Shown: positions 17,078 to 26,749 of the stretch, one piece after another
Layout: every line of letters starts with the position of its first letter
Numbering within the stretch: position 1 is the stretch's first letter
DNA from: Vibrio zhanjiangensis
Lineage (GTDB): Bacteria > Pseudomonadota > Gammaproteobacteria > Enterobacterales > Vibrionaceae
Reading direction: 5' to 3'
NCBI RefSeq assembly: GCF_030161235.1
Contig: NZ_BSPW01000018.1
Span: 82,725 to 146,724 of the forward strand
Length of the DNA: 64,000 nt
Program-made: the position numbers and the translations under genes
The notes under the pieces: generated by a model
What the model was told of the DNA's origin: nothing
Databases searched by the model: none
The model's input: the letters and a program-made list of their open reading frames with translations, nothing else

Positions 17078-18280
17078 TTACAGAGTTCCTCTTAGTTTCT
17101 GCTGCGCTTCAATCGCACTAAATAGCGATTTGAAGTTACCTGCGCCAAAGCCATCGTGATTATTGCGCTGCATAAACTCAAAAAATAATGTCGGTCTGCT
17201 TTCCACCGGTCGAGTAAATATCTGCAAGATAAATCCTTTGTCGTCATAGTCGACAACAATGTCTAATTCTCGCATCGTATCAATACTGATGCCTAAATCT
17301 AAGTCATTCTCGGATAGAGCCGATTGAAGCTCATCATAATAGGCACGAGGAACAGGTAAGACATAACACCCTCGCGCTTTTAAAGAACGAACGGTGTGTT
17401 CTAGGTTGTCGACACAAATCGCGATATGCTGAATGCCGCCACAGCCATGAAAATCAACAAATTCTTGAGTTTGTGAGCGTCCATCAAATCGAGTTGAGGG
17501 TTGATTCACGGGGATCTTTATGCGCTCGTCAAAATCGCTGACGACGATTGAGTTGAGCCCAGATGTTCCTGTTTGCAGTAGTTTGTCGTCAACAGACCAA
17601 AAGCGTCGAAAGCATAATGAGTTGATATAAAAGTCGACGACTTCATTCATTTTCCCCTGTGGTTGATTTGCCACAACGTGGTCAATTCGCCCCATAGGTA
17701 CTAAAGGTAATCTTTCAGCCAATGTATTGATTAAATCAGGGGCTATCGGCTGATAACCGGGAAGAAACACCCCTCGATATTGTTCCCGCTGTATAAACGA
17801 GTGAACAGTGTCGCCATAGGCTAAGACACTCGCCATCAGTACTTGGCCGTGAGCATCCTCACTGTAAGTCGGCGCTAGGATAACGTCAGCACCACTTGCT
17901 TTTGCATGCTCAAAGGTTTTTTGCACATCTTCAACACAAAAAGCAACATCGCGAACGGCATCGCCATGCTCTTTAATAAAAGGCGCTATAACGTCGTCGT
18001 TTGGATTCAATGGTGATTTAACCACGATATAGGTCTGATCGCCTTGCAAAACATAAGCAGTAAAGTTTTTTTCACCCGTTTCTAATCCACTATACGCAAT
18101 ACTTTTAAACCCTAAATGCGTCTCGTAAAACATCTTTGCCTGAAACGTATTACTGACCCAAATTTCAACATGATGGAAATCGAAATACTGACCACATTCT
18201 GGCCTTTGTTCACTTTTGCTATATTTCACACCCGCATCGGACCCAACTAAGCTTGAAATATGGGATGGCTTTTTTTGCAT
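17078..18280 (-). CDS. hpd: 4-hydroxyphenylpyruvate dioxygenase, animal-like long form
   Basis: A 400-residue Fe(II) dioxygenase that turns 4-hydroxyphenylpyruvate into homogentisate in tyrosine breakdown, and often leads to pyomelanin. The start at 18280 has AAGG six bases upstream. Metal ligands are visible as His201 (GRIDHVV), His285 (GIQHIAI) and Glu368 (LFFEFMQR), with spacing close to the human enzyme (183, 266, 349). The second half is strikingly like the animal form: FWSVDD, SIVVSDF, VVDYDDKGFILQIFTRPV, RPTLF and NNHDGFGAGNFKSLF. The gene is longer than the usual gammaproteobacterial enzyme of about 350 residues. No homogentisate dioxygenase gene is next to it. It stands alone in an accessory region; horizontal origin is inference. 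Confidence 0.92.
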   Translation of the reverse strand: MQKKPSHISSLVGSDAGVKYSKSEQRPECGQYFDFHHVEIWVSNTFQAKMFYETHLGFKSIAYSGLETGEKNFTAYVLQGDQTYIVVKSPLNPNDDVIAPFIKEHGDAVRDVAFCVEDVQKTFEHAKASGADVILAPTYSEDAHGQVLMASVLAYGDTVHSFIQREQYRGVFLPGYQPIAPDLINTLAERLPLVPMGRIDHVVANQPQGKMNEVVDFYINSLCFRRFWSVDDKLLQTGTSGLNSIVVSDFDERIKIPVNQPSTRFDGRSQTQEFVDFHGCGGIQHIAICVDNLEHTVRSLKARGCYVLPVPRAYYDELQSALSENDLDLGISIDTMRELDIVVDYDDKGFILQIFTRPVESRPTLFFEFMQRNNHDGFGAGNFKSLFSAIEAQQKLRGTL

Positions 18281-18446
18281 AAAATACCTTTTTATCACTA
18301 AAATCAAACACTTAAAATTAAAAATACATGTTATGCCATTTTGAATTATTAGTACAATCCCAAAATCGGCCGAGTAAAAAATCGTTCATTTGAGTCACAG
18401 AAATCCGTTATAAAACGTTGGGCCAAAAGATCGCACCCAAACTAAA

Positions 18447-18471
18447 AACCGCCAAGATAGGCTTGGCGGTT
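18447..18471 (-). terminator. Strong terminator after the secreted toxin-like gene
   Basis: AACCGCCAAG (18447-18456) and CTTGGCGGTT (18462-18471) form a 10-bp stem with a 5-base loop, followed on the minus strand by TTTTT. It lies 34 bases after the stop codon at 18505, so that gene ends its transcript alone. Confidence 0.85.
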
Positions 18472-18504
18472 ATCGATATTAGTCATTAGGCTGGAATTTA
18501 ATGG

Positions 18505-20919
18505 TTAAAACTCGTCTTTTAATCTTCTGAGTGTCGATTTTTTGACCGGGAAAGCGGTAATCACATAACCGTCACTGCCAACGACGATAGCAACATTGGT
18601 CAATACGTAGTGATTGCCGCCATAAACAAACCTCACTTCGGCGTAATCTCTACGTTGACCGCCTTCACCAGTTCTGGTTGAAATTCGCACGTTACCGTCA
18701 GTACTGGTTAACGCCGCCATAATCATGTGTGCTAACATTTCCCTATTATTGATACCAACACTGGTGAAGTCATTTTGGTGGCCTCCATCTCTGTTTGTCC
18801 AGATGTGGGCTAATCCAAAACCGAATCGGTCACGTCGTCCATTATTGGCATCGGATAACACTACAAATCTGCGATTATTGCCCGGCGCTGCGCCGTCGTA
18901 CGCGATTGCCCAAGTATTGGTGGCCACTTCATTTCTGTTCATACGAGAACTAACACCGATGTTATTGAAGGCCCTTATCATGGTGCGGAAGTTTGCTGAA
19001 TCTGAGCTTCTTGTGAAATATTGTCCGCCAGTTTGCATCAGTGGGGGGAGGCTAACCACAGAATCTGTAGGCTGCCTATTGGCTCTTCTGCGTATTTTTT
19101 GAACACATTGGAAGCCATCATCCTCTCTTACTTCTGGGCTGCTATTTGCACAAGACCCAGTCACCACGTTGTCATTGCGTTTTTTGCCTTTTTTAGAGCG
19201 TCGTGACACCAGTTTATCTGGTTTCACATTTGACGCATCGGCAATTTGCATGGCGCTATTTAACAGCTCTATCGCAACGTCAGGATGGTGATTGATATAA
19301 CTGTCCAGATTGGGATTACCAGTATTGACCGACAGTGCAGGGCCTGCTCCTTGCGCTGCAAGATTAAGATGCTCATGGACCTCATTGATCACAGTGCTCA
19401 ATTGATCGCGGGTGAGGTCACCGATAAGGTTTATCGCGTCATTTTGTTCTGTGGTGCATGTCCCTTCATTGGCGTCAGTGTTCACATTGTCGTCACACGC
19501 GAATACATTCATGGCTGTGTTAAACGCGTCGGGGTTATCGCTGTGTGGTTGTGTTTCTATCACTTCGTAAACCACATTATTGTCGTTACCTGTCGATTGA
19601 GGTTCATCGACAATAAGTGGTGGAACATTGGCGATGGGTTGATTATTTTGAACACCACAGACGCTCGGTTCTCCCCACCATCTTGCTAACGCCCAAGCGC
19701 CAAGGCTTTGCACTGCTTGTATAAAGTCTTCAACACACCGCTTTTGGCGACGATGAGCAGTAGGAAGCTCAAGTGGTAGGGTGGTTTGTTGAGCTAAGAT
19801 GAGGTTATCTACATCCTTGGCATAGCGATGCTCTTGAGTAAGGGGAGAAACAGCGCCGATATGCTGACCACTAAAATACTGATCCTGAATTGCTTCAGAG
19901 CTTGTGCTGTAGAGAAGGTGATAAGATGACCACTGATTTTGTGAATACTCATCGGTTCTAAAGTGGATAGGGCTACTGAGTAGCGAATTACCGACAAGGG
20001 TCACACCAGTTTCAGGGAAATACTCAGCATTATTGAGCTCGAAAGAAATATTTGTTTTTTCGATTAATTGCTTTTGTGCTTTGTCAGAAAAAATATTCAG
20101 GGTTGCTAGAACGTAGCCTTCTTCAATACTTTCCTCAAGGTTTAGCTTAAATTCCCAGTACTTCATCAGTGGGTTACCTGAGCCTGGGGTAAAAAGATAA
20201 GAATCTAAAAGTGGCGGTGTGGGCCCCAGTGCTCGGTCTCCAGTGCCGTTGTAGCGCATATGAAGGAAGTTTCCATTGATGGTTCCTGTAAGACCAACAT
20301 ATCCATAATACCCATCACGGTCTATGGATACCTGTGAATCCGGTGTGGCGTTTTCTCCTATCGCCCTTATCATAAAACTGGTGCTATTATCGGCATTAAC
20401 TTTAATAAGGACTCTAATGCGACTAATTAAGTTGTCGCCATATTTGGTATCAGATACTTGATCTGTTGTAGTAGTATGTAATACGCCGTCACTCAGTTCT
20501 CTATCGATCGCCAGTTCATTATAAATAATTTTTTGATATTTGGTTTCACTACTCGTATCAATCGCGTAGAAATTCCCTATTTGCTTGGTACAAAGACTTT
20601 GCCCAGTTGGAATATTTGGGTCGTTGTCTTCGATATTAGTGAGATACTCAAAAGCATCATGGACAGTGTTAATGCTGTTATCTTGAGTAATCGCCAGTGT
20701 CTTGCCATTATCGAGAAAATAACGGCCCCACATATCAATCTTGTTCTGGTCATAGAGTACCGAAGACCATTTTCTTGCTTCGGCCGGTTTTAGAAGCCTA
20801 TAGCCACTTTCGCATTGCTCACCCTGAACTTCAATATGGCTAGGTGTAATATCGATAATGGCTAGCGAACTTGTTGAATACAGTGCCGCTAGGCTAAGTA
20901 ATAGATTTTGTTTCTTCAT
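18505..20919 (-). CDS. Large secreted protein with a C-terminal BECR-like ribonuclease toxin domain (candidate)
   Basis: An 804-residue protein with a signal peptide (MKKQNLLLSLAALYSTSSLA). Residues 21-380 are an unrecognised beta-rich region with a few cysteines. Three very basic clusters follow: HRRQKR at 389-394, RRSKKGKKR at 573-581 and IRRRANR at 609-615, looking like protease cleavage points. Residues 683-804 contain RFGFGLAHIW (His705), VGINNREMLAHMIMAAL, a run of basic residues and a final YVITAFPV strand. This order (GLxHI, helix, strand pairs, TAFP) is typical of the barnase/EndoU/colicin E5-D/RelE (BECR) nuclease toxins. So I infer a secreted effector with an RNase head. It is monocistronic, and no immunity gene is visible on either side. 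The fold call is by eye only. Confidence 0.6.
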   Translation of the reverse strand: MKKQNLLLSLAALYSTSSLAIIDITPSHIEVQGEQCESGYRLLKPAEARKWSSVLYDQNKIDMWGRYFLDNGKTLAITQDNSINTVHDAFEYLTNIEDNDPNIPTGQSLCTKQIGNFYAIDTSSETKYQKIIYNELAIDRELSDGVLHTTTTDQVSDTKYGDNLISRIRVLIKVNADNSTSFMIRAIGENATPDSQVSIDRDGYYGYVGLTGTINGNFLHMRYNGTGDRALGPTPPLLDSYLFTPGSGNPLMKYWEFKLNLEESIEEGYVLATLNIFSDKAQKQLIEKTNISFELNNAEYFPETGVTLVGNSLLSSPIHFRTDEYSQNQWSSYHLLYSTSSEAIQDQYFSGQHIGAVSPLTQEHRYAKDVDNLILAQQTTLPLELPTAHRRQKRCVEDFIQAVQSLGAWALARWWGEPSVCGVQNNQPIANVPPLIVDEPQSTGNDNNVVYEVIETQPHSDNPDAFNTAMNVFACDDNVNTDANEGTCTTEQNDAINLIGDLTRDQLSTVINEVHEHLNLAAQGAGPALSVNTGNPNLDSYINHHPDVAIELLNSAMQIADASNVKPDKLVSRRSKKGKKRNDNVVTGSCANSSPEVREDDGFQCVQKIRRRANRQPTDSVVSLPPLMQTGGQYFTRSSDSANFRTMIRAFNNIGVSSRMNRNEVATNTWAIAYDGAAPGNNRRFVVLSDANNGRRDRFGFGLAHIWTNRDGGHQNDFTSVGINNREMLAHMIMAALTSTDGNVRISTRTGEGGQRRDYAEVRFVYGGNHYVLTNVAIVVGSDGYVITAFPVKKSTLRRLKDEF

Positions 20920-21456
20920 TCAACTTACCCTTCATTATGTAATGATAACTAAAATATTGATAAGATAATCTTGTTCCTAAAATAAATAACAAAACAATAA
21001 TTTAATAAAGAAATATATATTGTAAATATGACTTATTGCCCATATTTAAAGTGGAATTTAAGAGTTGTAATTAATGATGGGGATCTAAAATTTAATAACT
21101 CATTATTATTTTGTTTAGAATATAAAATATTTTTATTTTTGATGAGTCAATTTGAATATTGGCATATTTCTGAACACCTTTAAGGTAACAGACATAAGAT
21201 TTGACGGAGTCGGCAAGGTTATCTTTTTGGCCGACACCTTGAGCGCGAATAAATTTTCCATATTTTCGTTGATGGTCAAACATAGAGTGAGTCTATGAGT
21301 CGGAGGTTGTCATTCAATTATAGAACGCGATTTTACCCAATATCCTTTTTAGTTTTATACCTGAGCGCGCTAATGAAGAAATAAACTAACGATGGCTGAT
21401 AAAACACTCATTTTGTGGCTAAGCTTTAAATGTGGTCATGTGGTTTGGAGGTAAAC
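20920..21456. other. AT-rich gap upstream of the secreted protein gene
   Basis: This 537-base stretch is very AT-rich and holds the presumed promoter of the 804-residue protein gene. Apart from a possible 63-codon remnant (21092-21283), no gene is seen. The AT content suggests a target for H-NS-type silencing and a transferred segment, but this is inference. Confidence 0.5.
21092..21283 (-). pseudogene. Possible truncated N-terminus of a restriction-type gene
   Basis: The frame from ATG 21283 gives 63 residues. The first 45 (KYGKFIRAQGVGQKDNLADS, then VKSYVCYLKGV) look like the N-terminal segment that precedes HNH or restriction-like nuclease domains in some proteins, with KYGxFL and SYVxYLxGV. 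The remaining residues (IKIFYILNKIIMSY) are AT-driven and without character. There is no good ribosome site. I read it as the stub of a lost gene, with low confidence. Confidence 0.3.
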
Positions 21457-21648
21457 ATGAACGTTCTTATTCAATTTGATGAATCGGGTGAGTATAAAGA
21501 TGGAGCTTGGAAACGACCTGTTTCTTATCGAAAAGGCGAAGTACACTCTGTCAGCCCACTCTCGGCCATCGTGCTCATTGAGCAGCAAAAGGCTCATATC
21601 TATAACAAGAACACGGATGAACCACTTGACGACTTGGATGAGGTATAA
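21457..21648 (+). CDS. Small unrecognised protein (63 residues)
   Basis: The ATG at 21457 has GGAGG six bases upstream, a strong ribosome site, so this is likely a real gene. The 63-residue product is hydrophilic and ends in an acidic tail (DEPLDDLDEV). The middle (GEVHSVSPLSAIVLIEQQKA) resembles small phage-encoded proteins that read as a short beta barrel followed by a helix, but no family can be named. It stands alone between the AT-rich gap and the PhzF gene. A prophage remnant origin is possible; immunity to the nearby secreted toxin is not supported by anything except distance (510 bases, opposite strand). Confidence 0.5.
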   Translation: MNVLIQFDESGEYKDGAWKRPVSYRKGEVHSVSPLSAIVLIEQQKAHIYNKNTDEPLDDLDEV

Positions 21649-21815
21649 GTCATCGGTATTTGGCCTGATATTGGCGATATAACCGGAGGAGGGCGTGTAC
21701 TCTGGTTGCATTTCTCAAACATTGAGTGAAGTTAACACGGTCAATGAGGACATTCGACCTATTTTGATGTTTAGTCTCTGTCCCCGTTGGTTTATCTTAG
21801 CTTAATCGGTTGAAA

Positions 21816-22604
21816 CTATATAAAAATTTTTCCACGAGAATACAGGGTTGCGTCACCAGAAACGATCACATGATCATCCGCGACATAACAATATACAACG
21901 CCTCCTCGCTTTGAGGCTTGATAGGCTTTTAGACTGTTTTTCTTTAACTCTTTTGCCCAGAACGGTGCAAGAGATGCATGCGCAGACCCTGTTACAGGAT
22001 CTTCGCAGTCGCCGACATCAGGCCAGAAGTAACGAGATATAAAGTCATAGTCTCGACTTTTCGCACTGACCATGAGGTCAAACGGAGCCAGTTTTTCCAA
22101 ACAGTCTCTGCGTACTTGAACGTGTTTGACGTCCTCTTCGTTATGGTAGATGGCGAAGTAGGCCTGTGGCGTTTTCAGTACCTTAGCAGGATGAATAGAT
22201 AAGGCTTCAAAGACTTCGGCTGGACATTCGGCTTCGACTGGGAATCGATTAGGGAAAGTCATGAGAATTCGGCCCGATAGGTCTTTTTCTACCTCTAAAG
22301 TACCGACTTGGAGGGTATCAAATAGAATCTTTCCTTCTAAGTCAAAAAATTGGTAGAGACTAAATGCAGCGGCAAGGGTTGCGTGACCGCAGAAATCAAC
22401 TTCTGAACTTGGTGAAAACCAACGGATGGCATATCGGCTTGCACCCGTAGGCTTGATAAATGCGGTTTCTGACAAGTTATTCTCTGAGGCAATATTTTGC
22501 ATTACTTCATCACACAACCACTCGCATACAGGAACGACTGTAGCAGCATTGCCTTTAAAGCGTTGAGTGGTGAATGCATCGCAGACGAACATTTCGAGTT
22601 CCAT
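21816..22604 (-). CDS. PhzF family isomerase/epimerase-like enzyme
   Basis: A 262-residue protein of the PhzF family, named after the phenazine isomerase. The start at 22604 has AAGGA seven bases upstream; 23 additional codons are open but unsupported. Landmarks: FVCDAFTTQRFKGNAATVVP at the start, ENNLSETAFI with the catalytic Glu, EVDFCGHATLAAAF, and the C-terminal CEDPVTGSAHASLAPFWA. Members isomerise small acids in the cytoplasm by moving a proton; most are not in phenazine clusters and their substrates are unknown. No phenazine genes are present here. It is monocistronic. Confidence 0.88.
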   Translation of the reverse strand: MELEMFVCDAFTTQRFKGNAATVVPVCEWLCDEVMQNIASENNLSETAFIKPTGASRYAIRWFSPSSEVDFCGHATLAAAFSLYQFFDLEGKILFDTLQVGTLEVEKDLSGRILMTFPNRFPVEAECPAEVFEALSIHPAKVLKTPQAYFAIYHNEEDVKHVQVRRDCLEKLAPFDLMVSAKSRDYDFISRYFWPDVGDCEDPVTGSAHASLAPFWAKELKKNSLKAYQASKRGGVVYCYVADDHVIVSGDATLYSRGKIFI

Positions 22605-22743
22605 ATCCAGTTCCTTGTTTCTTGTTGGGTTGTCACAAGTATCATATGTACCCTTAGTGCACCTGTAATGCATTACATTTTGGTAGTGTGATCGCCTTTG
22701 CTTAAAGTCATACTTTTATTTCATTATGATTATCGTGATAAAA

Positions 22744-22766
22744 GGCTGAGAGTCATAACCTCAGCC
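22744..22766 (-). terminator. Terminator after lldD
   Basis: GGCTGAG (22744-22750) pairs with CTCAGCC (22760-22766) over a 9-base loop, followed on the minus strand by TTTTAT. It lies 24 bases after the lldD stop codon. Confidence 0.75.
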
Positions 22767-22790
22767 AGTATTTGAAACATTATTCAATGA

Positions 22791-23927
22791 TTAGATCTGC
22801 ATTAAGCAATCATGGCTTAACTGATTGATATGGTTTGCGCCAGTGAGCGTCATAGCGACCCTCATTTCTTTCTCGTAGAGGTCGAGTAAATGTTCAACAC
22901 CAGCTTGGCCTTGGGCAGCGAGTGCATAAATGTAGGAGCGGCCCAACATGGTGCAATCAGCGCCTAGCGCTAGCATTCTGACGACGTCAAGCCCCGAACG
23001 TATCCCTGAATCGACGAATATTTTTACATCACCTTTCACCGCTTCGGCGATATATGGCAACGCTTTGGCAGACGACAAAACGCCGTCAAGTTGACGTCCA
23101 CCATGGTTGGAAACTACGATGCCGTCTGCGCCAAAACTGACGGCATCTTTGGCATCTTGTTTATCAAGGATACCTTTTATCACCATAGGTCCTGGCCAAA
23201 AGTCACGAATCCATTCTAGGTCTTTCCAGCAAATAGATGGATCGAAGTTTTCACCCAACCATCCTATGTAATCTTCAAGCTTGGTGGGTTTCCCTCTATA
23301 GGTAGAGATATTGCCAAGGTCATGGGGTTTTCCCATCAGACCTACGTTAAATGCCCAGTCTGGATGACGCATCGCCTGAAAGACTCTGCGCATTGCAGCG
23401 TTAGGCCCGCTCATTCCTGAATGAAGATCGCGATAACGAGCGCCAGGAACTGGCATATCGACAGTAAATACTAATGTGCTGACACCTGCGTCTATAGCCC
23501 GTTCAAGGACGTTTTTCATAAATCCACGATCTTTTAGTACATAAAGCTGAAACCACATCGGTCTTTGAAGTTTGGGGGCGACTTCTTCGATAGGACAGAC
23601 TGAGACGGTCGACATGGTGAAAGGAATCCCTTTATTCTGCGCAGCAAGTGCTGCATGAACTTCACCCCGCTTAGAGTACATGCCGGTCAATCCGACCGGA
23701 GAAAGGGCAATGGGTAGCGAAAAGGATTCACCAAACAACTCAGTGTCCAAGGTCACCGTAGACATATCTTTCAGTACTCTTTGTTTGAGTGCAATGGTGG
23801 CTAAATCTTCGCAATTCCTTCTTAATGTCTGTTCGTTGTATGAACCACCATCGATGTAGTGAAACAAAAAGGGGGGCAGTTTCGCTTTGGCGGCTTTTCG
23901 GTAGTCGTTTGCAGATGAAATGATCAT
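22791..23927 (-). CDS. lldD: L-lactate dehydrogenase (FMN, quinone-linked)
   Basis: A 378-residue FMN enzyme of the alpha-hydroxyacid oxidase family. It oxidises L-lactate to pyruvate and gives electrons to the respiratory chain. It aligns from the first residues with E. coli LldD ([28 protein letters not shown]). The catalytic region [12 protein letters not shown] (active-site His and Arg), the FMN-binding [13 protein letters not shown] and the final [20 protein letters not shown] are all there. The ATG at 23927 has AGGA nine bases upstream; 12 extra codons lie before it. It follows the lactate permease gene by 49 bases, forming lctP-lldD, and is ended by a hairpin at 22744. Confidence 0.94.
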   Translation of the reverse strand: MIISSANDYRKAAKAKLPPFLFHYIDGGSYNEQTLRRNCEDLATIALKQRVLKDMSTVTLDTELFGESFSLPIALSPVGLTGMYSKRGEVHAALAAQNKGIPFTMSTVSVCPIEEVAPKLQRPMWFQLYVLKDRGFMKNVLERAIDAGVSTLVFTVDMPVPGARYRDLHSGMSGPNAAMRRVFQAMRHPDWAFNVGLMGKPHDLGNISTYRGKPTKLEDYIGWLGENFDPSICWKDLEWIRDFWPGPMVIKGILDKQDAKDAVSFGADGIVVSNHGGRQLDGVLSSAKALPYIAEAVKGDVKIFVDSGIRSGLDVVRMLALGADCTMLGRSYIYALAAQGQAGVEHLLDLYEKEMRVAMTLTGANHINQLSHDCLMQI

Positions 23928-23976
23928 AAATGGCAGTCCTAGCTTGGCATATGAATGGGTCATTATTTGAGCAAAA

Positions 23977-25674
23977 TTAATTTTTTACCATGAGTGCATC
24001 GGTGACATTAAGGCCATAGATCGCAACGAGCCCAATAATGCCAGTGAGAGTAACGTAATATAACGTGGGCAAAATGGTCTTACGCAGTGTTGCTCCTTCT
24101 CGCCCCAGCAAACCGACAGTTGCGGATGCTGCAACGACATTGTGGATGGCGATCATGTTACCCGCTGCCGCTCCAACGGCTTGCAAGGCGACGACAATCA
24201 CACTCGATATAGATAGGGTTCGTGCAACTTCAAACTGAAACTGGCCGAACATCATATTTGACACTGTATTTGAACCAGCAATAAAGGCGCCAAGTGCCCC
24301 AATTGAAGCGCTCAAAGCAGGAAAGGCATCCCCGACTAAGTTTGCGGCAAAATTGGCTGTAGTCATTGGCATACTTGCGAGTTCTGCGCCATTAATCCCC
24401 GAGTTGACAAAGACTCTTACCATGGGAATCGTAAACAACAGTACGAAGCCAGCCCCGACTAAGGTCTTGCTTGATTCGCCACAAGCCTTTATTAAAGGTC
24501 TAGGACTCTGAGATTGAATGAGCACCGCTATCATAGCGACAATAACCAAAATACCTCCTGGTAAATAGAGTGGCTGAATTGAGGCGCTGATATCTGGATG
24601 ATTTAAAATCTGATCAAAGGATAAGTTGAGACTCGTGAGCATAGCTTTAAAATCGCTACTTATACGACTTGAGACCAAAGCCAGCGCGAGCAAAATGTAT
24701 GGAGACCACGCGAGCCAGATGTTCATTGGCCTTCGGTCTTGACTATGAAGCTTGATTTTTAGCGCGCCTAACCATTCTTTGGGCCAGTTTGACTCATCTT
24801 CAAAGTCCCATGTGGAACGAGGTACCAAAACACCTCTTCTCGCAGCATAAACCACAATACATAAGCCAATCATGCCACCTATTAATGATGGGAATTCAGC
24901 GCCAAGAAAAATCCCGGTTAATGCGTACGGAATAGTGAAAGATAACCCTGCGAAAAGCGCAAATGGGACGATATCTAATCCTTCCGTCCAACTTTTGTTT
25001 TTACCGAAAAAACGAGTGAGCATGACACACATTAGTACAGGCATGAATGTACCGACACAGGCATGAATAATGGCAACGCTCGAGGTGATCTGTTGTAGGT
25101 AACTCTCCCAATTGGAGCCGTTCTCAATCAATGATTGTGTGATAGTGTGGCTATCGAGTCCTTTGTTGACACCGACGATTATAGGGGTACCCACAGCACC
25201 AAAAGATACCGGTGTTGATTGTATCATCATGCCCATGAGTACTGCCGCTAGCGCGGGAAAACCGATAGCGACAAGAAGTGGAGCGGCGATGGCGGCAGGG
25301 GTGCCAAATCCCGACGCTCCTTCGATGAAGGAGCCAAAACACCACGCTATGATGATGGCCTGTATTCGACGATCGGGAGAGATGTTAGTAAAGCCGTTAC
25401 GGATCGTAGAAATAGCGCCTGTGTGTTTTAAGGTATTGAGTAGAAATATGGCGCCAAAGACAATCCAAAGAACGGAGACAGTGATGACGATGCCTTGTAG
25501 CACTGAGGCGAGGATTCTCGTCGTTGACATGTTCCAAACAAAAAACGCGATGACGACCGTGAGAGCAAAAGAAATAGGCATAGCTCGTTTGGCTGGCCAA
25601 TTTAGACCAACCAATAAAAGTGCAGCGACCACTATTGGTGAAAAGGCCACCAAGGCCAGTGTTGTTTCATTCAT
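23977..25674 (-). CDS. lctP: L-lactate permease
   Basis: A 565-residue transporter of the LctP/LldP family with 13 or so membrane segments; it brings in lactate (and glycolate) with protons. Family signatures include [26 protein letters not shown] (residues about 115-140) and [17 protein letters not shown]. The ATG at 25674 is seven bases from AGGA; a GTA-rich extension upstream has no such site. It is the first gene of a unit with lldD. A divergent LysR-type gene begins 157 bases away, and the shared gap holds an inverted repeat of the T-N11-A type at 25745, so the pair is probably under that regulator. Confidence 0.93.
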   Translation of the reverse strand: MNETTLALVAFSPIVVAALLLVGLNWPAKRAMPISFALTVVIAFFVWNMSTTRILASVLQGIVITVSVLWIVFGAIFLLNTLKHTGAISTIRNGFTNISPDRRIQAIIIAWCFGSFIEGASGFGTPAAIAAPLLVAIGFPALAAVLMGMMIQSTPVSFGAVGTPIIVGVNKGLDSHTITQSLIENGSNWESYLQQITSSVAIIHACVGTFMPVLMCVMLTRFFGKNKSWTEGLDIVPFALFAGLSFTIPYALTGIFLGAEFPSLIGGMIGLCIVVYAARRGVLVPRSTWDFEDESNWPKEWLGALKIKLHSQDRRPMNIWLAWSPYILLALALVSSRISSDFKAMLTSLNLSFDQILNHPDISASIQPLYLPGGILVIVAMIAVLIQSQSPRPLIKACGESSKTLVGAGFVLLFTIPMVRVFVNSGINGAELASMPMTTANFAANLVGDAFPALSASIGALGAFIAGSNTVSNMMFGQFQFEVARTLSISSVIVVALQAVGAAAGNMIAIHNVVAASATVGLLGREGATLRKTILPTLYYVTLTGIIGLVAIYGLNVTDALMVKN

Positions 25675-25744
25675 AAGTACATCCTCGTACAAACAGGCCT
25701 TGGGACTCTTTGAATCTTCCAGGGTTTTGAAATGTGATTTTTGT

Positions 25745-25766
25745 GTTAATTCCCAGTGAAATTAAC
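25745..25766. promoter_or_regulatory. LysR-type box between lctP and its divergent regulator (candidate)
   Basis: GTTAATT (25745-25751) and AATTAAC (25760-25766) are perfect inverted copies with an 8-base spacer and contain the T-N11-A core typical of LysR binding sites. They lie 65 bases before the regulator start and 71 before lctP. Confidence 0.5.
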
Positions 25767-25830
25767 GCTTTATTTTTTGCTGATACAGGGAAATAATGAA
25801 AAAAATTTATTCCAAAAGTTGCATAATATT

Positions 25831-26730
25831 ATGAAAGTCGATGACATTATTCTCTTCTCTCAAGTGGCTGAGTTGGGTAGCTTTAGTAAGGCAGCTGAGG
25901 TAAATAGCCTTACAAATTCAGTAGTTAGCAAAAGAATTGCACGTTTGGAGAAAGAAGCAGGAACTCAACTTTTATATAGAACCACACGTAAGCTAACCCT
26001 CACTGAAGCAGGTAAGGCTCTGAATCATAATGCAAAAAGTGTGAAGCAAGCAGCTCGAGTAGCCATGGACTCGGTAGCCGGTTTTGGAGAAAGCATCAGT
26101 GGTCGGATAAAAATGTCTGTGCCTTGTATATCTGGTGAGTTGGTGTTGGCAGACGCTGTGGCCGAATTTTGTAATCTGTATCCAGATCTAAAGATAGATA
26201 TGTCACTTGATAATCGCTTTGTTGATCTTGTCGATGGGGGGTATGATTTAGTGATTCGTACTGGATACCTCGAGGACTCAAGCCTAATTGCGCGCCACAT
26301 CATAGACTCGCAATGGGTTGTTTGTGCTTCACCTTCTTATCTATCTCGCTGTGGAAGACCGCTCAAACCACAAGACTTAAGTGGTCACAACTGTTTGCAA
26401 TATGCGTATCAGACAACCGGTGCAACTGACTGGGCGTTCAAAGGCCCTTCGGGAAATTATATTGTTAAAGTGTCGGGGAGTTTTTCAACGGATAACGCGA
26501 TAGCATTGAGAAAGGCAGCAATTGGTGGTCATGGCATTGCTTATGTCCCTAGGTGCTTGGTCTATCATGATCTTCGTCATGGTCAGCTGATTGATCTCTT
26601 CCCTGAATTAGTGGGCAAACGATTGGGTATATATGCGATATATCCATATACTCGGCAGCCTCCAAACAAGATTAAGTTACTGATAGAACATATTCGCACT
26701 CGGTATCTTGAAATTTCGCATTACTTTTAG
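25831..26730 (+). CDS. LysR-family transcriptional regulator
   Basis: A 299-residue regulator. The N-terminal winged helix-turn-helix is clear: DDIILFSQVAELGSFSKAAE (residues 4-23), then VVSKRIARLEKEAGTQLLYR and TTRKLTLTEAG. The C-terminal part is the periplasmic-binding-protein-like effector domain (GRIKMSVPC, YDLVIRTGYLEDSSLIAR, GHGIAYVPRCLV). It belongs to the CrgA/DhmR-like subgroup by eye. The ATG at 25831 gives the canonical start; 25 upstream codons are open from a GTG but do not fit the family. Divergent from lctP-lldD, which it likely controls; effector perhaps lactate, by inference. Confidence 0.88.
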   Translation: MKVDDIILFSQVAELGSFSKAAEVNSLTNSVVSKRIARLEKEAGTQLLYRTTRKLTLTEAGKALNHNAKSVKQAARVAMDSVAGFGESISGRIKMSVPCISGELVLADAVAEFCNLYPDLKIDMSLDNRFVDLVDGGYDLVIRTGYLEDSSLIARHIIDSQWVVCASPSYLSRCGRPLKPQDLSGHNCLQYAYQTTGATDWAFKGPSGNYIVKVSGSFSTDNAIALRKAAIGGHGIAYVPRCLVYHDLRHGQLIDLFPELVGKRLGIYAIYPYTRQPPNKIKLLIEHIRTRYLEISHYF

Positions 26731-26749
26731 GCTCTCTTTTGGGATGAAA

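Noticed and set aside
16907..17159. Two small plus-strand frames over the palindrome
   Set aside because: They run into the end of hpd on the other strand, lack ribosome sites and are created by the palindrome itself.
19285..19689. 134-residue plus-strand frame inside the secreted protein gene
   Set aside because: Considered as a hidden immunity gene; it has no ribosome site, no family features and is opposite to a clearly coding frame.
25112..25759. 215-residue plus-strand frame opposite lctP
   Set aside because: Long, but it is the antisense of a conserved membrane protein gene and reads as a low-complexity mirror of hydrophobic codons.
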